A DNA stretch of 64,000 nt from Acidobacteriota bacterium (GCA_011523845.1 WTFV01000244.1:1-64000), one strand, 5' to 3'. Counted from the first letter of the stretch, positions 52,463 to 61,275 are shown. Notes: generated from the sequence alone by a model not told the origin. Translations and numbers: made by a program.

Positions 52463-52507
52463 TTATAATTGTTGAATATCACGTCAAGGAAATGTGATTT
52501 GCAACAA
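52463..52507 (+). promoter_or_regulatory. TATAAT and imperfect inverted repeat before the AAA gene
   Basis: TATAAT at 52464 is followed by TTGTTG (52469) and ATCAC (52478), which pair with GTGAT (52494) and CAACAA (52502), an imperfect 39-bp palindrome. AAGGA at 52486 lies inside it, eight bases from a TTG start at 52499. A repressor site or an RNA hairpin hiding the ribosome site are both possible. Confidence 0.5.
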
Positions 52508-53665
52508 TCAATTGCGCGACCCGGACTCCGCGCCGCTTCCACCTCGGGGCTGTCCGAGGCGCCGGTGGTGACCCTCCTGGGGGCGCGACAGGTCGGCAAG
52601 ACGACGCTGGCCCGGCAGGTAGCGGCCTCCTGGCCCGGATCGACCATCGTCTTCGATCTGGAGGTGGCCGCCACCCGCGAAGCGCTGTCCGCCACCCCCG
52701 AGAGAGTGCTCCGGGACAGCGACGGCCTGGTCGTCATCGACGAGGTGCAGCGCAAGCCGGAGCTGTTCGAGGTGCTGCGGCCGATCTGCGACGACCCCGA
52801 CCGGCGCGCCGTCTTCCTGCTGCTCGGCAGCGCATCCCTGGACCTCGTCCAGGGCGTATCCGAAACCCTTGCCGGCCGCATGCTCTTCGTCGACGTGGGC
52901 GGCTTCTCGCTGGCCGAGGTCGGAGTCGAGCATCAGGACCGCCTCTGGATGCGCGGCGGATTCCCGCGCGCCTGGCTGGCGCCGTCGGACGCGGCCTGGA
53001 CGCGTTGGATGCAGTCCTTCACGCGGACGTTCCTGGAACGGGACATCCGCGGGCTGGGGTCGACGGTCGCGCCCGAGCCGCTGGGCCGCTTCTGGCGCAT
53101 GCTGGCCCACGTGCACGGACACACCTGGAACGCGGCCGAGCTGGGCCGCTCGATGGGAGTGAGCGCGACGGCGGTGAACCACTACCGGGACCTGCTCGCC
53201 GGCGCCTTCATGATTCGGATCCTGCCGCCCTGGTTCGAGAACCTGGGCAAGCGCCTCGTCCGGTCGCCCAAGATCTACCTGCGCGACAGCGGGATCCTGC
53301 ACTTCCTGCTCGGTCTGGAAGACCGGCGCGATCTGCCGCTGCATCCGCGCTACGGCGCAAGCTGGGAAGGCTTCGCGCTGGAGCAGACGCTGCTCGCCCA
53401 CGGCGAGCGCGAGGCGTACTTCTACGGCACGCAGCGCGGCGCCGAGCTGGATCTGCTCCTGCTGCGGCGAGGCCGCCGCTGGGGGTTCGAGTTCAAGTGC
53501 GCCGACGCGCCGCGTACGACCCGGTCGATGCACATCGTCATGGACGATCTCGGACTCGAGCACCTGTGGGTGGTCTACCCCGGCGACCGCGAGTACTCCC
53601 TCACCGACAACATCACCGCCCTGCCGCTGACGCAGATCCGCGATATCGAGTTGCGTCCGGCCTGA
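52499..53665 (+). CDS. AAA ATPase with DUF4143 domain
   Basis: The 388-residue protein has Walker A LLGARQVGKTTLARQV (residues about 22-37), Walker B LVVIDEVQRKPELFE, sensor LLLGSASLDL, winged-helix-like SMGVSATAVNHYRDLLAG and the DUF4143 end with D-x-E-x-K-like GAELDLLLLRRG then WGFEFKCADA. A TTG start with AAGGA eight bases ahead is preferred; a TTG at 52469 would add ten residues. Role unknown; about 1 in 4 residues seem shared with the paralogue at 37647 by eye. Confidence 0.85.
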   Translation: MQQSIARPGLRAASTSGLSEAPVVTLLGARQVGKTTLARQVAASWPGSTIVFDLEVAATREALSATPERVLRDSDGLVVIDEVQRKPELFEVLRPICDDPDRRAVFLLLGSASLDLVQGVSETLAGRMLFVDVGGFSLAEVGVEHQDRLWMRGGFPRAWLAPSDAAWTRWMQSFTRTFLERDIRGLGSTVAPEPLGRFWRMLAHVHGHTWNAAELGRSMGVSATAVNHYRDLLAGAFMIRILPPWFENLGKRLVRSPKIYLRDSGILHFLLGLEDRRDLPLHPRYGASWEGFALEQTLLAHGEREAYFYGTQRGAELDLLLLRRGRRWGFEFKCADAPRTTRSMHIVMDDLGLEHLWVVYPGDREYSLTDNITALPLTQIRDIELRPA

Positions 53666-53718
53666 CGAGCGACGAAGGCACTTGTCCGCACGGTCGGGCG
53701 TGAGGCATCCTAGCCCTG

Positions 53719-56088
53719 ATGGCGATCCCGGCTACACCTCCGGACACCTTCCCGACCGAGGGCTCCGCGTCCGACCTCCGCTGCCTGCGCGCGCTCGAAC
53801 GCAAGGTTCTGTGGCTGGCGGTCTGGATGATCCACCACGCGAACCACGTCCGGCCCGCGCGCGACGGGCTGAAGGTCGGCGGCCACCAGGCGTCGTGCGC
53901 GTCGGTGGCGACGCTGATGACCGCGCTCTATTTCGACGCCCTGCGGCCGGAGGACCGGGTGGCGGTGAAGCCGCACGCGAGCCCGGTGTTCCACGCGATC
54001 CAGTACCTTCTCGGCAACCAGACGCAGGACCAGCTCGCCCGCTTCCGCGGGTTCGGCGGCGCGCAGTCGTACCCGTCGCGCACGAAGGACGCCGACGACG
54101 TCGACTTCTCGACCGGATCGGTCGGCCTCGGCGTGGCCATGACCAGCTTCGCGGCGCTCGTCCAGGACTACGTGCGGCTGAAGCGCTTCGGACCCGACCG
54201 GCCCCCGGGGCGCATGATCGCCATCGCGGGCGACGCCGAGTTCGACGAGGGCAACATCTTCGAGGCGCTCGTCGAGTCGTGGAAGCACGACGTCCGCAAC
54301 GTCTGGTGGATCGTCGACTACAACCGCCAGAGCCTCGACGCGGTGATGGTCGAGCGCTTCTCGGATCGGCTCGAGACCGTCTTCCGCAACCTCGACTGGC
54401 GGGTGGAGGTCCTCAAGTACGGCCGCCTGCTGACCGCCGTCTTCGAGCGGCCGGGCGGCGACGCGCTGCGGCAGTGGATCGACTCGGCGGAGAACTCGCG
54501 CTACTCGGCCCTGGCCTACAAGGGCGGCGCGGCGTGGCGCGAGGAGCTGCTGCGCGACCTCGGCGACACCCACGGCATACGCGCTCTGCTGGACGAGCAC
54601 GACGACGACGCGCTCGGGCGGTTGATGACGAACCTCGGCGGCCACGACCTGGCGACCATGCGCGACGCCTTCCGGGCCGTGCAGGACGACCGGCCGACCG
54701 CCTTCATCGCGTACACCATCAAGGGCTACGGGCTGCCGTTCGCGGGCCACAAGGACAACCACGCCGGACTCGTGACACCGGACCAGATGACCGCCTTCAA
54801 GCAGCGGATGGGGGTCGCCGACGGCGAAGAATGGGACCGTTTCGCCGGCCTCGACGTCGAGGCCGACGAGCTGCAGGCGTTTCTCGATGCGGTGCCCTTC
54901 GGACGCGCGACCGCCCGGCGGCACGCGACGGCGCGTATCGCCGTGCCGGCGCGGTTCGAGCCGCCGCCCGGCGACCGCCTGTCGACCCAGGACGCGTTCG
55001 GCCGCTTCCTGTCCGACCTCGCGCGGCGGCATCCGGATCTGGCCGACCGTGTGGTGACGTCGTCGCCGGACGTCACCGTCTCGACCAGCCTCGGCTCGTG
55101 GCTGAACCGCCGGCACATCTTCGGGCGGCGCGCCCGCGGCGACCTCTTCAAGGACGCGCGGATTCTCTCGGCCCTGAACTGGGAGGTCTCCGCCAAGGGC
55201 CAGCACATCGAGCTGGGAATCGCCGAGAACAACCTGTTCATCCTGCTGGCCGCCCTCGGGCTGAGCGCGCAGCTCTTCGGCGAGCGGCTGCTGCCCATCG
55301 GCACGGTCTACGACCCGTTCATCAGCCGCGGACTCGACGCCCTGAACTACGCCTGCTACCAGGACGCGCGCTTCATCGTGGTCGGGACGCCGTCCGGCGT
55401 GTCGCTGGCGGCCGAGGGCGGAGCGCACCAGTCGATCTACGAGCCGCTGCTCGGCATGGCCCAGCCGGGCCTGACGTCGTTCGAGCCGACCTACGCCGAC
55501 GAGCTCTGCGAGATCCTGCGCTGGAGCTTCGAGCATCTGCAGGCCGACGACGGCGGAGCGGTCTACCTGCGGCTGTCGACCCGGCCGGTGGATCAGCCTG
55601 CGCGGAAGCTCACCCCCGAACTGGCGCAGCAGATAACCACCGGCGGCTACTGGCTGGCCCGACCGGGACCGCGCGCGGAGATCGCCCTGGTGGCCAGCGG
55701 CGCGGTGCTGCCGGAGGCGATCGAAGCACACCGGCAGATCCTGGAGGACGTCCCCGACGCCGGGCTGCTGGTGGTCACCTCGGTCGACCGGCTGTACCGC
55801 GGTTGGATGGCGAGTCACCGCGGCGGCATCGGCGCATCCCGCCCGGTCTCGCACGTCGAGCGCCTGCTGGAGCCGTTGCCGGCCGGCGCCGGGCTGATCA
55901 CGGTGCTCGATGCCCATCCGGCCACCTTGTCGTGGCTGGCTTCGGTCCGGCGCCAGCGAGTGGTCCCGCTCGGCGTGGATCGGTTCGGCCAGTCCGGCGA
56001 TCTGCCGGACCTGTACCGCGAGTATCGCCTGGACGTGGACGCCATCGTCGACGCGGCGGCGCGCGTCGCGCTGGCGGCCACCGTCTGA
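53719..56088 (+). CDS. Homodimeric 2-oxoacid dehydrogenase E1 / transketolase-like enzyme
   Basis: The 789-residue protein has the ThDP site HHANHVRPARDGLKVGGHQA and the motif GDAEFDEGNIFEA ending in VDYNRQSLD (GD-x-E-N). The pyrimidine-binding part has SPDVTVSTSLGSW, ELGIAENNLFILLAALGLSA and GGAHQSIYEPL. The layout is that of AceE-type E1 rather than a plain transketolase. An E2 gene 1.5 kb downstream on the same strand supports this. It would decarboxylate pyruvate or a related 2-oxoacid. An E3 is not in the window. Confidence 0.75.
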   Translation: MAIPATPPDTFPTEGSASDLRCLRALERKVLWLAVWMIHHANHVRPARDGLKVGGHQASCASVATLMTALYFDALRPEDRVAVKPHASPVFHAIQYLLGNQTQDQLARFRGFGGAQSYPSRTKDADDVDFSTGSVGLGVAMTSFAALVQDYVRLKRFGPDRPPGRMIAIAGDAEFDEGNIFEALVESWKHDVRNVWWIVDYNRQSLDAVMVERFSDRLETVFRNLDWRVEVLKYGRLLTAVFERPGGDALRQWIDSAENSRYSALAYKGGAAWREELLRDLGDTHGIRALLDEHDDDALGRLMTNLGGHDLATMRDAFRAVQDDRPTAFIAYTIKGYGLPFAGHKDNHAGLVTPDQMTAFKQRMGVADGEEWDRFAGLDVEADELQAFLDAVPFGRATARRHATARIAVPARFEPPPGDRLSTQDAFGRFLSDLARRHPDLADRVVTSSPDVTVSTSLGSWLNRRHIFGRRARGDLFKDARILSALNWEVSAKGQHIELGIAENNLFILLAALGLSAQLFGERLLPIGTVYDPFISRGLDALNYACYQDARFIVVGTPSGVSLAAEGGAHQSIYEPLLGMAQPGLTSFEPTYADELCEILRWSFEHLQADDGGAVYLRLSTRPVDQPARKLTPELAQQITTGGYWLARPGPRAEIALVASGAVLPEAIEAHRQILEDVPDAGLLVVTSVDRLYRGWMASHRGGIGASRPVSHVERLLEPLPAGAGLITVLDAHPATLSWLASVRRQRVVPLGVDRFGQSGDLPDLYREYRLDVDAIVDAAARVALAATV

Positions 56089-56094
56089 CGCGAC

Positions 56095-56292
56095 TCGCAC
56101 GCACGCGATCAACGGCGGGATGGGACGCCCGAGGCGTTTGCGCCGGCTCTGCTTGACGCGGTTCGCCCGCTTGGCGGCTCGTGGTGCCGCTCTTCGCACG
56201 CACGTGATCAACGGCGCGATGGGGACCCGAGGCGTTTGCGCCGGCTCTGCTCGATGCGGTTCGCCCGCCTAGCGGCTCGTGGTGCCGCTCCC
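56095..56292. repeat. Two tandem 99-bp units
   Basis: The unit from TCGCACGCACGCGATCAACG to GCTCGTGGTGCCGCTC occurs at 56095 and 56194 with about 90 percent identity. It starts just after the E1 stop. No gene is convincing inside. With the next repeat it fills the 314-bp gap to vapC. Confidence 0.9.
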
Positions 56293-56304
56293 GGTGCGAC
56301 GCGG

Positions 56305-56412
56305 GTCTCCACCACGGGCCGCCGGACGGTCAGCGGATCGCTGGCCTGCGCAGAAGCTCCGGCGCCGGCTCCGGGCGATCTCCACCACGGGCCGCCGGAC
56401 GGTCAGCGGATC
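56305..56412. repeat. 35-bp direct repeat, period 73 bp, over the vapC 3' end
   Basis: TCTCCACCACGGGCCGCCGG and following bases to CAGCGGATC occur at 56305-56339 and 56378-56412, differing at the first base only. The second copy contains the vapC stop and last codons, so the gene's end is duplicated downstream. 38 unrelated bases lie between. Confidence 0.9.
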
Positions 56413-56792
56413 AGGGTCACTTCGGTGCCGAGGTTCAGACCGGCCCAGGCCCGGTCGGCGGTCAGGACGCTCCGGCCCTCGCGGAGGCCCTGTGCGATGC
56501 AGGCGCGGTCGCCCAGCGACAGGCCCTTCCCGCGGGTCGCCGTCCGCAGCCGGGCGGCCGAGACCGCGAGGGCCTCGTCGAACACGCGAACGGACAGACC
56601 GAGGGTGGCCAGCGCCTCGAGCGCTTCCGCTTCGCTCGATCCAAGGTCGATCAACCGCGTCACGACTTCGGCGACGTTGACGGCGGAGACGACTGCGCCC
56701 GGCAGCGCTCGAGCCGCGACGTCGGAGCCGGTTTCGCCGAACACGAGCGCGAGAACGGCCGAGCTGTCGAAGACGACCTTCGCGCCGCTCAT
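56403..56792 (-). CDS. PIN-domain toxin (VapC-like)
   Basis: The 129-residue protein has VVFDSSAVLALVFGETGSD (first aspartate), VVSAVNVAEVVTRLID (glutamate), and LSLGDRACIAQGL with SVLTADRAW (third and fourth aspartates). A complete PIN RNase. Its ATG overlaps the AbrB-type antitoxin stop (ATGA). Confidence 0.88.
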   Translation of the reverse strand: MSGAKVVFDSSAVLALVFGETGSDVAARALPGAVVSAVNVAEVVTRLIDLGSSEAEALEALATLGLSVRVFDEALAVSAARLRTATRGKGLSLGDRACIAQGLREGRSVLTADRAWAGLNLGTEVTLIR

Positions 56793-57418
56793 GCATCGTC
56801 TCCACCGCGAGGCTCTTCCTCCCTCACCGGATTCGGCGGGAGCCCGCGGCCCGGTCGCTCTCTCTGACTGCCGCTGCGATCTTCGATCTCCGCCGCGGGC
56901 CCGTCGCCCCACATGGCCGCTCGGTCCGCAAGAAAACGGTCGACGACGCTTTCGCCCGGCTTCGCGTATTTCCGGAAACGGCCCTGTATCCGCCCGAGCG
57001 CCACGGCCGGGGACAGCAGGCGAAGCTCGCCCGCCTCGACGCGGGCAATCACCGTGCCCGCACCGTCCAGGAGCATCGCCCGGCGCACGTCATGCGGAAG
57101 CAGGATGCGCCCGTCCGCGGTGACGCCAAGTTGCCGGGGACCGACCCGCGGAAGCGCGCCGCCCGCGCCGGCGTCGGTGGAACGCGCGTCCGAGGCCTCG
57201 AAATCCGCCCGCCAGTGCTGGTACTGCGTGCTGGCCGTATTCCGGTTGATGCCCTCGGCCACGCAGCATCGAATGACGTCCGAGCGCTTCGCCCGGTACC
57301 CGATTTCGCGGGTCCGCTCGTCGGCGATCTCCCAGACCCGTCCCGTCCGGGTGCCGGAACGTGGACGGGAATACCTGACGTCGCTCGACTCTTCCAGCGG
57401 TGCTTTCTTTTCGGTCAT
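56789..57418 (-). CDS. AbrB-type antitoxin with extra N-terminal domain
   Basis: The 209-residue protein has an AbrB-like part in the middle (RQLGVTADGRILLPHDVRRA, then GAGTVIARVEAGELRLLSP) and an acidic, disordered tail. The first 80 residues (RVWEIADERTREIGYRAKRS, VIRCCVAEGINRNTASTQYQ) look like a winged-helix-like DNA-binding domain of the kind seen on phage or restriction regulators. Most AbrB antitoxins are about 80 residues, so this is a fusion. Coupled to vapC. Confidence 0.75.
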   Translation of the reverse strand: MTEKKAPLEESSDVRYSRPRSGTRTGRVWEIADERTREIGYRAKRSDVIRCCVAEGINRNTASTQYQHWRADFEASDARSTDAGAGGALPRVGPRQLGVTADGRILLPHDVRRAMLLDGAGTVIARVEAGELRLLSPAVALGRIQGRFRKYAKPGESVVDRFLADRAAMWGDGPAAEIEDRSGSQRERPGRGLPPNPVREEEPRGGDDA

Positions 57419-57429
57419 GGGAATGGTGT

Positions 57430-57459
57430 AGTGTATGTCGACTGGGTTCTGAATTTCAA
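57430..57459 (-). promoter_or_regulatory. Promoter of the AbrB-vapC operon
   Basis: On the - strand TTGAAA (57459-57454) and TACACT (57435-57430) are 18 bp apart, just upstream of the antitoxin ATG at 57418. The patch is AT-rich against its surroundings. The leader would be about five bases, close to leaderless. Confidence 0.5.
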
Positions 57460-57607
57460 TACTCCGTTTTTATAGTTGTTCGGCGGATAGTAAAGATGCC
57501 GGCAGTTCGTTCCCCAGCCACGGCCGGCGACCGACGGGACGACCGACGCCGATCCGGAATCCCTGTCCGCGCGACCGGTCGGCGAAAACGTAAGATACGC
57601 ACGCAGG

Positions 57608-59326
57608 ATGGCGGACCAGATCGAAGTCCGGATGTCGGAGCTGGCCGACTCGATGACGTCGGCTACCTTGACCGCGTGGCTGAAGCACCCGGGTGACCGG
57701 GTGACGGCCGGCGAGCCGATCGCCGAGGTCGAGACCGACAAGACCACCGTCGAGATCGAAGCACCCGCCGACGGCGTGCTCGCCGACATCCGCGTCGCGG
57801 CAGGCACCAGGGATATAGCTGTCGGCGCCCTGCTCGCCGTCGTTCGAGAGGAAGCACAGGCCGGCGAATCGGAACCGACCGGGGCATCCGCGCTGCCGCT
57901 GGTCGAAATACGGCTGCCGGAGCTGGCCGAAGGAATGGCTGCGGCGACGCTCTCCGCGTGGCTCAAGAAGCCCGGCGACCCGGTGGCCGCGGGTGAACCG
58001 ATTGCCGAGGTCGAGACCGACAAGACCACGGTAGAGATCGAGACCCCGGCCGACGGCGTGCTCGCCGATATCCGCGTCGCGGCAGGCGCCGAGGCGGTAG
58101 CGGTGGGCACAGTGCTGGCCTTGGTCCGCAAGGGGGCGCCGGGCGAGGCCGCAACGCAAGGTGGACCGGCTGACAACGCGGGTCCTCCTGAAACCGGTGC
58201 TCCCGTTCCGACGCCGCCATCCGGAGCCGTCGATACAACGGAAGGTCTGCCCGCCACGGCAACCGCCGGCGGTGCGGCCGATGCAATCGCGCCCCCTTCG
58301 GCCGGAGCAGACGCCCGGACCCGGAAGCCTCCCGCCGGGGGCGTCGGAGTCGATGCGCCGGTGGGGGCCGCAACGCCCCCGGATGATGCCGGACCTGCTT
58401 TCGCGGAAGTGCCCGCTACGCCGCTGGCGCGGCGGATGGCCGAGCTCGGTCGGCTCGATCTCTCCGGCGTGACCGGCTCCGGCGACGGCGGCCGCGTGAT
58501 GAAGGCCGACGTGGAGCGCCTGCTCCGGTCCGCTCGAAGGGACGCCGCGGCGCCGGACCCGGCCGTCGCGGCGGCCACCGAACCGGCCGCGCCCGCATCC
58601 TCCCCGGCGCCGCAATCCGATCGTCCCCATATGGATCGGCCGCTGACCACAATGCGCCGGGTCACGGCGCAGCGCATGGCCGAGTCGAAGCGGTCGGCCC
58701 CGCACTTCTATCTGGAAATCGAGTGCGCCGTCGATCGCCTGCTGGCCCTGCGCGGCGAAGCGGCTGCCGCGGGCGACGCTGCGAGTGCGGCCGGCGATGC
58801 CGGCGCGCCGACGGTGAACGACGTGGTCGTCCGCGCCGCGGCGCTCGCCCTGCGCGAGGTGCCGCTCGCCAACTCCGCCTGGACGGGGGAGGCCGTGCGC
58901 GTCTACGACCGGATCGACCTGGCCGTGGCGGTGGCGACACCGACGGGGCTGGTAACCCCGGTGGTCCGCGCGGCGGACACGAAGCCGCTGGCCGAGATCG
59001 CCGCGGAGTTGCGCAGACTCGCGACGGACGCCCGCGCCGGGCGCCTGCAGCCGGCCGACTACCAGGGCGGCACCTGCACCGTCTCCAACCTCGGCATGTA
59101 CGGCGTATCGAGCCTGTACGCCATCCTGAACCCGCCGCAGAGTTGTATTCTCGGGGTCGGCGCCATCGCCGAGCGTCCCGTCGTCCGCGACGGTGCGGTC
59201 ACCATCGGTTCGATGATGACGGTGACGCTCTCGGCCGATCACCGCGCCATCGACGGCGCCACCGGGGCCGAGTTGCTGCGCGCCCTCAAGGCGCTCCTCG
59301 AGGATCCGCAAAGGGTCTACGGGTGA
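57608..59326 (+). CDS. Dihydrolipoamide acyltransferase (E2) with two lipoyl domains
   Basis: The 572-residue protein has two near-identical lipoyl domains, each with the lipoylated lysine in VETDKTTVEIE (Lys45 and Lys139), alanine/proline linkers, an E1/E3-binding domain (ATPLARRMAELGRLDLSG) and the catalytic core (APHFYLEIECAVDRLL, NDVVVRAAALAL, GTCTVSNLGMYGV, LSADHRAIDGATG with the H-x3-D-G pair). It carries acyl groups in a 2-oxoacid dehydrogenase complex. E1 lies upstream beyond the vapC insertion. Confidence 0.88.
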   Translation: MADQIEVRMSELADSMTSATLTAWLKHPGDRVTAGEPIAEVETDKTTVEIEAPADGVLADIRVAAGTRDIAVGALLAVVREEAQAGESEPTGASALPLVEIRLPELAEGMAAATLSAWLKKPGDPVAAGEPIAEVETDKTTVEIETPADGVLADIRVAAGAEAVAVGTVLALVRKGAPGEAATQGGPADNAGPPETGAPVPTPPSGAVDTTEGLPATATAGGAADAIAPPSAGADARTRKPPAGGVGVDAPVGAATPPDDAGPAFAEVPATPLARRMAELGRLDLSGVTGSGDGGRVMKADVERLLRSARRDAAAPDPAVAAATEPAAPASSPAPQSDRPHMDRPLTTMRRVTAQRMAESKRSAPHFYLEIECAVDRLLALRGEAAAAGDAASAAGDAGAPTVNDVVVRAAALALREVPLANSAWTGEAVRVYDRIDLAVAVATPTGLVTPVVRAADTKPLAEIAAELRRLATDARAGRLQPADYQGGTCTVSNLGMYGVSSLYAILNPPQSCILGVGAIAERPVVRDGAVTIGSMMTVTLSADHRAIDGATGAELLRALKALLEDPQRVYG

Positions 59327-59375
59327 CCCGCCGCGGCCGGCGTCCCACGTGCAACCCGGCAAGGACAAGCCCCTG

Positions 59376-60641
59376 ATGTCAGCGACGTACTCGACATTCG
59401 CCTCCACCGTCCAGGGAGAGACCGCGTTCACCGTCCTCGCCGTGGCCAAGCGCCTGCTGGCGGCCGGCAAGGACGTCATCGAGCTGGAGATCGGCGACAG
59501 CCCGTTCCCGACCACGCCGGCCGCGCTCGACGCAGGCATCCGCGCGGTCCGCGAAGGACACACGCACTACGGGCCATCGCTCGGCATGCCCGACTTCCGC
59601 GCCGCTGCGGCGTCGTACCTGGAGCAGCAGTACGGCCTCCCGGTGACCGCCGCGCACGTCGTCGTCGGACCGGGAGCCAAGATCTACGAGCAGTTCTTCT
59701 GCGAGGCGTTCGTCAATCCCGGCGACGGCGTGCTCGTCTTCAGTCCGCACTTTCCCACCTACCCGGCGAACATCCAGCGGCGCGGCGGGCGGCTGGTGGT
59801 GTCGCGGCTGCGCGCGTCCCACGACTTCCGCCCCAGCCTCGAGGACGTCGAGCGCTTCCTGGCCGAGGACCCGAGCCCGAAAGCGATCTTCATCAACAGT
59901 CCCCACAACCCGACCGGCGGGGTCGCGACGCTCGAGGATCTCGCGGGACTCGCCGACCTGATTCGCGGCCGCGACGTCGCCGTATTCAGCGACGAGCCCT
60001 ACGACGCGATGGTCTGGCGCGGCCGGCACCACACGCTGCTGAGCCAGCCGGACATGTTCGACCACTGCGTGGCCGCCTACACCTTCAGCAAGTCGTTCAG
60101 CATGAGTGGCTGGCGGCTCGGCTTCGCGGTCAGCAGCCCCGCCACGATAGAAGTGATCGGGACGTTGACCAACACCGCGCTCTCGTGCGTGCCGCCGTTC
60201 ACGCAGATCGCCGGCATGGCGGCGATGGCCGAAGACGGGCCGGTCCGCGACGAGCGGATGGCCGACTTCCGGCGCAAGGTGGAGCGGCTGGTCGAGGGCT
60301 TGAACACCATCGACGACATCTCCTGCCTGATGCCGGGCGGGACCTTCTACGTCTTCCCGTCGGTCAAGCGCCTCTGCAACCGCTACGGCATCACGTCGCA
60401 CGGGCTGGCCCTGTTCCTGCTCGAGGCGGCGGACGACGCGCGCGGCGTCGCCTGCCTCGGCGGGGAGTGCTTCGGCGAAGCGGGCGGCGGGTTCCTCCGC
60501 CTGAGCTGCGCCGAGCCGGACGAGCGCTTGTCGGAGGCGGTGGCGTTCATCGGCGAGGCGGTCACCCGCGGCGAGCGGGTGGCGTCCTACCTGGAATCGC
60601 GCCCCGAGCACCGGTTGGCGGAACCGTACGGGGACGATTAG
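59376..60641 (+). CDS. Fold-type I PLP aminotransferase
   Basis: The 421-residue protein has IELEIGDSPFPTTPAALDAG, HYGPSLGMPDFRAA, NSPHNPTGGVATLEDLAG, the SDEPYDAMVW strand, and the PLP lysine in TFSKSFSMSGWRLGFAVSS, with RLSCAEPDE near the end. This is the class I/II aspartate/alanine aminotransferase fold. The ATG at 59376 follows AAGGA; an upstream GTG (59349) is the alternative. It follows the E2 gene by 50 bp, so perhaps both act on one amino/2-oxo acid route. Confidence 0.88.
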   Translation: MSATYSTFASTVQGETAFTVLAVAKRLLAAGKDVIELEIGDSPFPTTPAALDAGIRAVREGHTHYGPSLGMPDFRAAAASYLEQQYGLPVTAAHVVVGPGAKIYEQFFCEAFVNPGDGVLVFSPHFPTYPANIQRRGGRLVVSRLRASHDFRPSLEDVERFLAEDPSPKAIFINSPHNPTGGVATLEDLAGLADLIRGRDVAVFSDEPYDAMVWRGRHHTLLSQPDMFDHCVAAYTFSKSFSMSGWRLGFAVSSPATIEVIGTLTNTALSCVPPFTQIAGMAAMAEDGPVRDERMADFRRKVERLVEGLNTIDDISCLMPGGTFYVFPSVKRLCNRYGITSHGLALFLLEAADDARGVACLGGECFGEAGGGFLRLSCAEPDERLSEAVAFIGEAVTRGERVASYLESRPEHRLAEPYGDD

Positions 60642-60670
60642 CGTCCATTGCGGGTGTTGTTCGTTTCTGC

Positions 60671-60700
60671 CAGGAGTTTGCGCCGTAGAACGGCGTAGAC
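60671..60700 (+). repeat. REP-like hairpin element, left-arm remnant
   Basis: CAGGAGTTTGCGCCGTAGAAC matches the left flank and left arm of the family, then GGCGTAGACTC breaks off. The right arm is missing. It lies just before the DUF4178 gene. Confidence 0.65.
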
Positions 60701-60726
60701 TCTTGGAGAGGGAGTCGAAGTTCGTC

Positions 60727-61275
60727 ATGGGGTTGCGGGAGCGACTGTTCGGCCGGAAGAAGAGTGAGGACGACGGGCCGGATCCGCTCGCCGATCTCGT
60801 CCTCGCGAAGCTCAAGGTCGGCTACCTCGTCGACTACGACCTCCAGACCTGGCGGGTGACCGGGTACTCGCGCTACCGCTTTTCCGGCATGGACGACATC
60901 GAGGAGTGGGAGTTGACCGCCGCCGGCGAGCAGCGCTACCTCGAGCGGGCGGGCGACGCGTGGTCGCTCTCGTACAAGATCGCCATAGGCGACATCGCCG
61001 GCGACGTCCGGCGGCACATCCTCGATCACGAGGATCCGCCCGGGACGATCATCTTCCGGGGCGCCATGTATCGCCTCGACGCCTCCTACGCCGGGCACCT
61101 GCTGCCGGACGGCAGCGGCGCCCCCGAGCCGGTGATCCGCTGGGAGTTCGTCGACGAGGCCGAGACCGGCTTCGTCGGCATCGAGCAGTGGGGCGAGACC
61201 GAGTTCACCGCGGCGGCCGGCTCGGTGGTGGAGGATTACCAATTCACGCATATCCTGCCGGGGAGTCCCACATGA
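60727..61275 (+). CDS. DUF4178 domain protein
   Basis: The 182-residue soluble protein has LKVGYLVDYDLQTWRVTGYS, IEEWELTAAGEQRYLERAGD and the barrel-like strands VIRWEFVDEAETGFVGIEQW typical of DUF4178. A purine-rich site (GAGAGGGAG) precedes the ATG. DUF4178 genes often neighbour DUF350 and ion-channel genes in envelope-stress clusters, as here. It overlaps the next gene by four bases (ATGA). Function unknown. Confidence 0.75.
   Translation: MGLRERLFGRKKSEDDGPDPLADLVLAKLKVGYLVDYDLQTWRVTGYSRYRFSGMDDIEEWELTAAGEQRYLERAGDAWSLSYKIAIGDIAGDVRRHILDHEDPPGTIIFRGAMYRLDASYAGHLLPDGSGAPEPVIRWEFVDEAETGFVGIEQWGETEFTAAAGSVVEDYQFTHILPGSPT

Noticed and set aside
57608..58140. Duplicated lipoyl domain as a recent repeat anomaly
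   Set aside because: Multiple lipoyl domains are normal in E2 proteins; the similarity is expected.
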